Shown here: positions 55,700 through 64,000 of the stretch, piece by piece | Layout of the letters: each line of letters begins with the position of its first letter | Numbering within the stretch: position 1 is the first letter of the stretch | Source of the DNA: Ostrinia nubilalis | Lineage: Eukaryota; Arthropoda; Insecta; Lepidoptera; Crambidae | Reading direction: 5' to 3' | Assembly (NCBI RefSeq): GCF_963855985.1 | Contig: NC_087099.1 | Span: 1,456,001-1,520,000 of the forward strand | Length of the DNA stretch: 64,000 bases | Position numbers and translations under genes: made by a program | The notes under the pieces: generated by a model | Told to the model about the DNA's origin: nothing | The model's input: only the letters and a program-made list of their open reading frames with translations | Databases searched by the model: none

Positions 55700-56260
55700 A
55701 AAGCGGAGGCTTTTAATCCGTAATCGCGCGCAATTGTGTTGTGATGCGGGCTGGACGCGATCCCGGAGGATGCAAGCGAGTCCGAGGGATGAGCTGAAGC
55801 GGGAAGGATGTTAGTTAAAGATGATTGATACGTAATCGCGGGCAATTGTGTTGTGATGCGGGCTGGACGCGATCCCGGAGGATGCAGGCGAGTCCGAGGG
55901 ATGAGCTGAAGCGGGAAGGATGTTAGTTAAAGATGATTGATACGTAATCGCGGGCAATTGTGTTGTGATGCGGGCTGGACGCGATCCCGGAGGATGCAGC
56001 AGGGCCCGGAGATGAGCTAAAGTGTGAAGGATGTTGGTTGGTTATTTATGATTAATCCGTAATCGCGCGCAATTGTGTTGTGATGCGGGCTGGACGCGAT
56101 CCCGGAGGATGCAGGCGAGTCCGAGGGATGAGCTGAAGCGGGAAGGATGTTAGTTAAAGATGATTGATACGTAATCGCGCGCAATTGTGTTGTGATGCGG
56201 GTTGGAAGCAATCCCGGAGGATGCAGGCGGGATGCAGCTGAAGAGAGGAGGATGTTGGAT
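55700..56260 (+). repeat. 112-bp minisatellite, about 4.8 copies
   Basis: TAATCGCGCGCAATTGTGTT or its G variant starts at 55721, 55833, 55945, 56060 and 56172: steps of 112, 112, 115 and 112 bp. Units share GATGCGGGCTGGACGCGATC and CCGGAGGATGCA. The last is degenerate. Unlike the 117-bp array it is not inside a recognisable transposon and has no TTAGG words. The minus-strand ORF at 56017-56211 is a by-product. Confidence 0.93.
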
Positions 56261-56469
56261 AAATAAACAATAATCGATGTTGGATGGATACTATTATTTC
56301 CTATAAATCTATCTTAAGGCAGCTTCAATCTTATTTGAGATAGAATAACAAGATCACGAATAAATACCACTGTTACTTTTGTGAAGTTTAGTTTCGATTT
56401 CCAAGATAAAGTATAGAAGTGCAAGTGACGAACTAAGCGAAGAGAAAATAAAGCTTCTGGAAGTGAATG

Positions 56470-56690
56470 ACATATAATGTTATGGTTCACGATCTTAAAA
56501 AAAATGGCTGTGACATACGGACGGACAGACAGACAGACATGACGAATCTATAAGGGTTCCGTTTTTATGTGGACGCGTTATGTGGACTAATATTCAAATT
56601 AAAAAAAGTAGCGAAAGCAGAAGTGGAAAGGATGTAGAGTCTAGAACCATTTTGTCACATCCATTCGCTTCTGCTTCACACCGCTTCTTA
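56470..56690. mobile_element. LINE tail fragment and a small inverted repeat
   Basis: ACGGACGGACAGACAGACAG, then ATAAGGGTTCCGTTTTTATG (56517-56570), is a common lepidopteran retrotransposon 3' end. A small inverted pair, AGCGAAAGCAGAAGTGG with CCATTCGCTTCTGCTT, follows at 56612-56680. Confidence 0.5.
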
Positions 56691-57264
56691 AGACCCGGAT
56701 TACCCTGGATTTTTTCCCACTAAGCTGGACGTAATTGGATCCTAAATTGACCGTGGGCCGAGACGGTTTGGCAGCGAACAAAGGATTGTGTCATTTGTGC
56801 GCCAGAATATAAATATGTTACCTAATCGGGCCGTTTAAACCGTTGTTCTTGGGCAAAAGCTGATTATGTTCAGATAAACGGGGGTTCGTTTACTTACTTG
56901 GTTATAAAAATTGGTAGTTGATACAAGCTTTAATAGGTATTTTAGATACGTACACAACAAACAGTGTAGTTTTCAGAACTGATTATTCTACTGAACTAGA
57001 TGGTTATGGAGGCTTAACTGGAAACAAGACATGTGTTTAAAATGGTAATAATAACTTAGTCTCAAAGGATAATGATGCTTTTTAGAGGATTATTTAACGT
57101 CTACTTTCTTACGTCTGTATGTGCTATTTCTTCTGGATTATTTATGTTAACCCCATAATAAAAGTAGATTTTTCTTACACACTTTTCTTATACACCACCA
57201 CATTTAATAATTAGATACCTACTAATTTGTTGACAAGATTTCTTTCCCATGACTCTCTTTAAGC
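56691..57264. other. No gene seen
   Basis: No exon or repeat was recognised. Confidence 0.35.
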
Positions 57265-57425
57265 AATCATAAGTTTTTTTTTATGTGACACGAGGCAAAC
57301 GAGCAGACGGATCACTTGATGATAAGTGATTACCGTGGCCCATAGACACCCGCAGACCCAGGGGCGTTACAGGTGCGTTGCCGGCCTTTAAGGTGAAGAT
57401 ACGCTCTTTTCTTGAAAGCTTGCAG
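57265..57425 (+). mobile_element. SINE-like repeat, GAGCAGACGGATCAC family, copy 1
   Basis: ACGAGGCAAACGAGCAGACG, GATGATAAGTGATTACCG, GTTACAGGTGCGTTGCCGG and CCTTTAAGGTG are in the order seen at 61440 and, in part, at the window start. Confidence 0.65.
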
Positions 57426-57984
57426 GTTAGGTTGCAGTTATACTTATAATTCACCTACTTTATTTTATTATTATAAAAAACACAGTCACATGCCGCGGTC
57501 GAGCGCCAGTAATTCAATAGTTTAGCTCAATCGCCGCGATTACTTTTATTGCGCCAAAACACATTTGCCGTCGCGTCATTGGATTACTGATATTGCCTCG
57601 GCTGCCGTTTTTCATAATTTACACGTAAACTCATTTATTTTATACGTTCAGATAGTTTTTATCTACATTATACAGGGTGTAGATACCATTAAAGGTGTAA
57701 TATCACACATACACAAAAAACTTGTTGAAAATAACGTTCGTTATCAGCTATCGTTACTCAATTTTTAATTGAAATAATGAGAAAAAACATTATCTGCCTA
57801 AATTCAGTTCTTCTTGCATTCATTTGTTGATATCCCGTATTGAGTTTCTTGAAATTGACATAGGTATTTAATATTTTGATTTCTCAGAATCTCATGTGAT
57901 GCTGAGAAATAGCGGATGGCAGATGCTTTTATTATAGCCATAATGTGGTTTTTGAATTACATTAGCTATTTTCGTGGAATTTTC

Positions 57985-58100
57985 TTGAAGTGGCAATAGG
58001 CAGGGCACATGGTACGCAGAACTGACGGCTGATGGGGCAGCAAAGTTCTGGAGTGGAGGCCGCGTACCGGAAAACGCAGCCAGGCCTGGCTCACTCCGCG
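57985..58100 (+). mobile_element. RTE ORF2 C-terminal fragment
   Basis: TGGCAATAGGCAGGGCACATG, then GGCTGATGGGGCAGCAAAG and GAGTGGAGGCCGCGTACCGG, code for remnants of QWAGHIARRTDGRW and LEWRPRTG. Plus orientation, truncated. Confidence 0.7.
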
Positions 58101-58235
58101 CGGTACATCCGATAATTACCTACAGCGAAGCGCCCCGCCGGCGGGTATTATATCAGTCGAGTGTCACGCGCGCGCCCGTCAGGACGCTGGCGTGCGTTGT
58201 AGTAACTAATTCTATGATCGAAGTATTATTTAAAA

Positions 58236-58341
58236 ATGGACATAAAGAGAAAGAAATATTATTGTGCGGCGTTAGGGTGTTTAAATTCGAAAAGAAATCT
58301 ACCGGATTTATCTTTTTTTCGCTTCCCAAAGATGCTGAAAG
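58236..58341 (+). pseudogene. THAP zinc-finger first exon, copy 2, one T out of frame
   Basis: ATG at 58236 opens MDIKRKKYYCAALGCLNSKR then NLPDLSFF, the C-x4-C start of a THAP domain. After a seven-T run the frame must shift by one base to give LPKDAER, the family motif, directly before a donor (GAAAG|GTATGT at 58342). The upstream 100 bp is CpG-rich (CACGCGCGCGCCCGTCAGG) and could be a promoter. No later exon with the remaining Cys and His was seen. Either the gene is broken or the T-run length is a sequencing error. Confidence 0.55.
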
Positions 58342-58424
58342 GTATGTTGACCATGTAGGTAATCAATAATTCTTAGGATAGTATAGGAACCTAACCTACC
58401 ATGACTACTGCTCAGAATGCGTTC

Positions 58425-58500
58425 GTTCGTTTCAGCCAAAATAAATGACGTCCACTGCTGGGCAAAGGCCTCTCCCAAGGTTTTCCATAATGAATGCGTA
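58425..58500 (-). mobile_element. RTE-type 3' end fragment
   Basis: GTTCGTTTCAGCCAAAATAA, then GACGTCCACTGCTGGGCAAA and GGCCTCTCCCAAGG on the plus strand. Short, minus orientation, within 90 bp of the THAP exon. Confidence 0.7.
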
Positions 58501-58764
58501 CTTACCTACATACGTACCTCATAACAAATAAGTAGATTAATTATTTTTTTACTAGACACTACTAGACAGCAACCCTAACAGCGTAAGAAGAGTTCAGAGG
58601 CACGCGATAGAAAGAGACAAAACTTGTAGGTGAATAAAATTATAGGTACGTAGTGCTGTGCGAGCTGAATTCCACTGTATCGCGTCGTAGCAAGACTCGC
58701 ATTTATTTAAATCGTCTTGCGGAGTAATCCTTCTGTACCTGTACTATTACTTATTCTGTGACGC

Positions 58765-58920
58765 AGCGTGTGACGTCCACTCACGGGTAGACGATATCAT
58801 AAATGCAGCAAGAAGGCGCTGGACGCAGACCAATCGGTCAACATAGAAGTCATTGGGGGTGGCCTATGTTCAGCAGTGGACATCTTATGGCTGAAATGAT
58901 GATGATGATGATGATGATGA
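58765..58920 (+). mobile_element. RTE-type 3' end with (GAT)n tail
   Basis: GTGTGACGTCCACTCACGGG, CAGCAAGAAGGCGCTGGACG, GTTCAGCAGTGGACATC and a (GAT) run at 58899-58920. Confidence 0.8.
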
Positions 58921-58924
58921 GCTA

Positions 58925-60118
58925 AAATATGGTGCATGTTACATTTAATTGTTTACTACCTACTTATAATTTTCAGTGAATTATTGCACGGTTTATGTCT
59001 AATTTGACCGGACTATTACCCATAATTATATGTATTTCCCTACAATAACTACAGTCTCAAATTCAAGGCAGTTTATCGAGCAGCCGGATCCGGGCATCAT
59101 CCAATCAGCTGGTCCGCGTAAGTAATTATTTGGAGACGCGCCAAATAACCGGTGCGATCCGGATTTGGCAGGAGTCCGTCATCATCCGTTATCCGGACCG
59201 GGTAACGATGGAGATTTTTAGCTCACCCGGTATGACGAGCCAAGTACTCGATCCGATTGAATTTCAAGCACCACCATTGTTTGGGCGACTTTGATGCACC
59301 TTAATTTGATTGTTTTAAAGTATGAGCTTCAATTTTAATGCTGGATTGGAATATAAATTCTACTATGAGCCAAAAATACGAGAAAATGATTTGTTTAAAG
59401 TACCGCTCTATTTGAATCAATGAAAAGAGTGAAAGGAATGAGATGAAATCTCTTATTCTACATGAGCGAATGAGAAATAATGTAGTTCCAAATATGGAAA
59501 TTGTTTGATGATTTTGGCATCTTTGTCTACTTACATTCTTAAAATAACATTATTCATCACTTTTGCTACGGATGTCCTGTCCACGCTACAATAGCCTAAT
59601 TAACGCACTGCAGTTTCAAGAGACGCTGATTCGCTGGTCCGTTCGAATATTTTGGTTAACCATTCATATTACAACTTGTATTTTGTGTTATTCAAATAAA
59701 TTTTACCGTTAAAATCCTTCCAACTAGTCAAAATTAAAGTGGCGAGTTTACATACCAACGTTGTTAGCCACCAAATTACTCAAATGCAGCTAAAGGCTTT
59801 CAAAAGCAAAGTACACCGCACAGTCCCAATAACTGTATAGTGGCTGTATAGAAGCCACAGTGACGTTACCCCAGCCAGTATCGCGCGGATTTGCGACGTC
59901 GGCGACTTGGCAAGGAAAAGCTTGTTTGTGATGCACTATATGCGTTGGGGAGGCAACAAATTGTGTGTATTTGCGCGGAACCTGGCGGTTTAAGGCCTGT
60001 TTTAGTTGCGCTTAAGCATACAGTTTAATTCGCCGTACAGAGAGAATGAGAGAACTGTTGGAATAGCGTGTTTTATCCTGAATATCTTTCTGAAATGTAT
60101 TTTTTATGATACCTAATG
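58925..60118. promoter_or_regulatory. Non-repetitive block, possible regulatory DNA
   Basis: No gene is confirmed. The part 59050-59280 has repeated ATCCGG words (CCGGATCCGGGCATCATCC, GCGATCCGGATTTGG, GTTATCCGGACCGGG) and a Grainyhead-like AACCGGT. A possible short exon (59055-59117) lies between an acceptor ACTACAG and a donor CCGC|GTAAGT. All three frames are open there, so it is not called. Confidence 0.22.
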
Positions 60119-60274
60119 TCCACTCTGTACGTATTAATATTATTGTAAAAAATTAAAAGTAAAAGAAGGTTAAAGGGAAGGGTAAAATCCGTATCGTTTA
60201 GCTCTCATTTTACCCTTCCCTTTAACCTTCTTTTACTTTTTTTTTTACAATAATATTAATACGTACAGAGTGGA
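60119..60274. repeat. Near-perfect 70-bp inverted repeat with an 18-base loop
   Basis: The left arm 60119-60188 and the right arm 60207-60274 match except for two bases in an A-run. The outer edge is TCCACTCTGTACGTATTAAT and the stem near the loop is GAAGGGTAAAAT. The loop is CCGTATCGTTTAGCTCTC. Confidence 0.93.
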
Positions 60275-60697
60275 AACGACAAGTGATCTCAGTAGATTAT
60301 TTCTAAACCATACAACATATTGAAAAACTGGTTACTGAAAGTACTTGCCGAGGTCTATTAGACGGTATAAATAATAAGTTACAATATAAACTAGTTCTAT
60401 CCGAAAATTCAATTTTAGTTTAGAAATAAGTGAGATTTACTTATTGTTACCAACCTGTATATTTGGAAGATATTATTAATAAACTCAAACCAATATCCGT
60501 TATCGCAGCATACTGTATCGCGAACCAATTAATTCAATTTCGCGGCCGACTTTCAACGAAATTAATCACAACTCTGAAAACTTAGCTCGGGCTCTTAATC
60601 ACGGCACAGTTTAGAACCGCCATGCGGAGAACGCAGTACAACCCATAGAGCATTACTTATGTATCGATGTGGATAGTCAAATAGGGATGTTTCCTGG

Positions 60698-61095
60698 CAG
60701 CGTTGCCAGTTTTTTTTTTCGCCAAGTCGGGACTTTGGTACTTTTTGAGTGAAAATAGCGGGATTCTTCTGTCAAAAGCGGGACATAGTAAAAAAACGTA
60801 TACAATCAAAGGTTTTCAAATATTTATCTTTTTATTTGACTTAAAATTACTTTTACGTGACAATAGATAGCAAAAGTAGCCATAGAAAATGTATTTTAAC
60901 AAAAAAATAATATTTTAAATCAGATTAACTCTATCATTAAATTCGTCTTTAGAATAATATGGCGTTTCAAACAATAATCTGGTGAAGTGAATGTCTCTCT
61001 CCGAAAAGCGGGACCGAGCCTGTCCCGCGCGGGACATATAAATTTTATTTAAAAATCGGGACGTCCCGCCAAAATCGGGACGTCTGGCAACGCTG
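60698..61095. mobile_element. 398-bp hAT-type MITE with 8-bp target duplication
   Basis: The ends CAGCGTTGCCAG and CTGGCAACGCTG are perfect complements, flanked by TTTCCTGG at 60690-60697 and 61096-61103. CAG-starting ends with an 8-bp duplication are typical of hAT transposons. The core repeats GCGGGAC-type words (AAGCGGGACATAG, GCGCGGGACATA, AATCGGGACGTC). No transposase. Confidence 0.92.
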
Positions 61096-61434
61096 TTTCC
61101 TGGGTAAAAAAGCAAGAGTTTTAATTAGTCCGTCAGTTAGCTTATCAAAAACTACTCGACACGTATTTTTCACTTTTTAAAACTAATGAAAATGTAAAGA
61201 GATAATGCGTGCCAAAGTTCTAAAGAAAAGGCCCGTGACGTCAGTGAGTGCGTAAAAGTGCAGCACTTTGTGTCGTCGCGCGGAACTTCAACGCACTATA
61301 ACTTTGTAATTGTTTGTTAGATTGACAATTAAAAATATACGTGTCCAATATTTTTTTATATTAAAATTGACGGACTAAAAAATTTAAAAAACTAGCCTAT
61401 TCTTTAGTGTAGGATTTTTTTTATCTATAAATAT

Positions 61435-61800
61435 ATGCATCTTTTTTATGGTTCAAGAGGTAAACGAGCGAACGGATTACCTGATGGTAAGTGATTACCG
61501 CAGCCCCGGGGGAGTTACAGGTACGTTGCCGGCCTCTAAGGTAATGAGTACGCTCTCTTCTTGAAAGATAGGTCGTATCGGTCCGGAAATACCGCAGACG
61601 ACATTCCATTCCACAGTTTGATTGTGCGGGGCAGGAAGTTTCTGGAGAAACGCACAGGTGTGGACTGCCAAGCATCTGAGGTATTAAAGTATCTGGAATA
61701 AACTTTTCAAACCTTACTAAAAATCAATTGCCTCAGGTGGGAATTGAACCCACGACCTATCGCTAGCTAAATTCTCTATTTGTAAACTAGCTGCCCTAGC
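61435..61800 (+). mobile_element. SINE-like repeat, copy 2, followed by a degraded tRNA-like core
   Basis: AGGTAAACGAGCGAACGGAT, CTGATGGTAAGTGATTACCG, TTGCCGGCCTCTAAGG and GTTTGATTGTGCGGGGCAGG give the body. At 61725-61800 the minus strand has GTGGGTTCAATTCCCACC, a decayed B-box with about 15 extra bases in the anticodon region. It is not a working tRNA. Confidence 0.6.
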
Positions 61801-64000
61801 TCTATTGAAAACCATATACAATTGGGAAAAAAGCATTCAGTTTTAACGAATTTCTAATGTTTCTGGGAAACTTCGAACTTTCCTTTTTAGTAGAACCTGG
61901 CTTGCACTTCTACAAATGTTTGGAAAAAAAATTAGTGAAATTGGTACTTTGCTTGTTACGATGTACCAAAAAACTTTATGAACATATTTAAATTCTCTTT
62001 TTTTGTAAATACACACATAAAGTATGTAGCGCCAGGTATAACTTCTATTACTTATTATTAGACAGTTTGTAGTTTGACAAATAATAATTTATACATCACA
62101 AACGCCTTTCATTAGCTTTAGAACTCTACTAGGGTATTAATATTCAGAAGCATTTACTCAATTAGATCTATCGATACATCGAGCCATCGACGCTGTCACG
62201 CCAAGCTAATAACTGGGTATCATTGCAAAACGGCATTAATTATCATGTAGTCGATAGCACTTGCTGCGTTTCACCTTGGCCAACATAACTTGGCCTGGGC
62301 AATCTAACGATACGAACATAGAACGTCCCCCTTAAGACCCGCTGACATGTGTATGTCGTTAAAATAATTGAAATGGTCACGACCAGTACGAAATGGATTC
62401 CCGTGTGCAAAAATGCAAGCATTTCTGCTTCGCTTCGCCCTGATGGTCTGAAAAGAATATGACTATGTTTTGTAGGGCACGCTCTGATCCCTATGATTGG
62501 TTATAAACTAACCAAGATTGTGGCACGATAAAAAAAGAAATTCACGTCAAGCAAAGGCAAGGGATCGTAACCGTATCAACTCGAGGCGGACGCAACGTAG
62601 ATACACTTAACCGCACCGTAAAGTAATCGCCTCGCCTCACAGTTGACAGCGCGCGAAAGGTGATGACAGCTCATGAAAGGCGATACGATGTTCATAATTA
62701 TCTCCATACACTTTTTTAAGAGCAGGACGCGCAGACTATCTGAGACATACGAAATCTACGCCTTACCACTAGCAAGTTTCATAAGCGATCTATAAGCGGG
62801 AGAAACGTGCACCATCTTTTAGAAAACTGAACGGTGGGTACAAGGAGCAATGTCGTTTGGGTCGCAGCTCGCAGTACAAACGGGCGGGTCTATATGTGCC
62901 GGTCGTTAGCGCAGCAATAATTAGCACCTGTGTTCTTGCGAGTTTGGAGTAACTTTGCGTTCGACGACTCGAGCTTCAGAAGTAGAGGTTATGTGTATAA
63001 ATACGAATCGACGCGTGTTATTTGTGTACTTTTAGAGTTTTATTTTTAGCCCAGCTAACTCAGTTTAATGGTTTTTAAGTGAATTCGATAATGTAGAGTC
63101 TACATCCTTGGGTGGCTAGTAGGAATAGTGGAGTAGAGTTGTTCTGAGATTTGGATATTTTGCTTGGATTTAGTGATTTGTTCTTTAACTTTCGGAAGCT
63201 GCAATATAATTCTTATTTCTTTCCATGAATCCTAAATAGTTTTCTACGAGATATTAGTAGAATTTTGTACTAACAAAAAAAAATGTGTGTATGGAATAAC
63301 GTTTCAATGTTTGTATGATATAATGTAATACAAATCTACTTGTGGGACTCAGTCGTAGTCGTGTAGCTGAATGTCACACTGTCATAGGTAATCCTGAGGG
63401 TAATCCACATTTTACGAAGGGATGAAGGAATACCATAGCAAAGCTCCTACGAAATGCGTTGTAGTATCATTGTTTTATTTAGGGAAAAAGTTAGTAAGTA
63501 CCTAGTACGTAAAAAAATAGATAAACCACATCCGTATTACTACGCGGGCAGATGCGCGAAGCCATCGCTCTTGTAAGTTCGCGCGGTGACAACTTGCAAA
63601 AGATTCCACATACGCGCTGACTTATTATTAGCTGCTTCGTGGAATTGCAGGTTTTGGAAATGAAAGTACAGCTGGCATATTAAGCTAAACGCTGCGGGAT
63701 TTTATGTAGTTTGGAATAGGGTTGAGTTTGCAAGAAAAATGTCAACAATATGTGAATTGTTGTTAACTGTACATTGTCATGCTTTCTTGAAATCAAAAAG
63801 CGTGTCTTTGTTATACATATTTTTATTTTCACAAGTCGTGGTGGAGACCCTTGGGGGAACTTTTTCCAAGAGTTGATGACTTTTGATTGAAACAAACGAA
63901 CATAAGTAGGATTCTACACTCACCAGTCAGCGAACCTAGATTATGTAAAATATTAATTACCACCATCACCATCATTGTCATCAGGTCATTTAGTTTACAC
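61801..64000. other. No gene confirmed, possible TATA-box promoter near 63000
   Basis: Mostly non-repetitive. A 20-bp tandem word (GACAGCGCGCGAAAGGTGAT and GACAGCTCATGAAAGGCGAT) lies at 62644-62683. TATAAATA at 62996-63003 follows a CpG-containing block, with a plausible start site about 30 bp on. No ORF downstream is convincing, so the promoter call is weak. Confidence 0.2.

Noticed and set aside
59055..59117. Short exon between ACTACAG and CCGC|GTAAGT
   Set aside because: All three frames are open over only about 63-85 bases, so the splice-like words alone do not justify a coding call.

Overview
The window is nuclear DNA of an insect, almost certainly a lepidopteran (moth or butterfly). 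The evidence is spliceosomal introns, an AT-rich background with GC-richer exons, many copies of RTE-type retrotransposon 3' ends of the kind that litter lepidopteran genomes, TTAGG (insect telomere type) motifs inside a minisatellite, and many short inverted-repeat transposons. Only two protein-coding genes can be supported with confidence. Both lie in the first 10 kb on the + strand.

1-4 kb: the 3' six exons of a gene whose product has the extracellular region of the GPR158/GPR179 receptor family (Cache-like domain plus EGF-like module). It ends in one short hydrophobic segment instead of a seven-helix domain. Its first visible intron carries an inverted-repeat-bounded element containing a 117-bp minisatellite. 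5.4-10 kb: a three-exon gene for the mitochondrial pyruvate carrier subunit MPC1, whose second intron holds a piggyBac-like remnant with TTAA duplications and a small MITE beside the last acceptor. A weak minus-strand ORF (5393-5704) may share the MPC1 promoter region.

10-64 kb: no confirmed gene. It is a mosaic of transposon debris and long non-repetitive stretches rich in homeodomain-, GATA- and octamer-like words, as expected next to or inside a developmentally regulated gene. Candidate exons are weak: a GC-rich open segment ending in a good donor (48344-48540), a possible non-coding exon (12590-12706), and two THAP zinc-finger first exons that are each out of frame by one T (31784-31871, 58236-58341).

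The most notable content is structural. There is a 964-bp element (30472-31435, TTA duplications) built from eight copies of a 13-bp motif phased at 140 bp and arranged head to head. There is a 3.4-kb inverted repeat with 1.1-kb arms (51801-55219) around an RNase H fragment, both arms encoding a cysteine-rich remnant. A 1.34-kb inverted repeat lies at 31993-33332. A palindrome at 40709-41430 is split by an RTE copy with the 5'-inverted structure expected from twin priming. Several near-perfect hairpins (43941-44104, 55479-55555, 60119-60274) look recently formed. I see no CRISPR array, rRNA, intact tRNA, or clear new multi-gene system. The strongest candidates for something undescribed are the phased 140-bp element and the ectodomain-only receptor relative.
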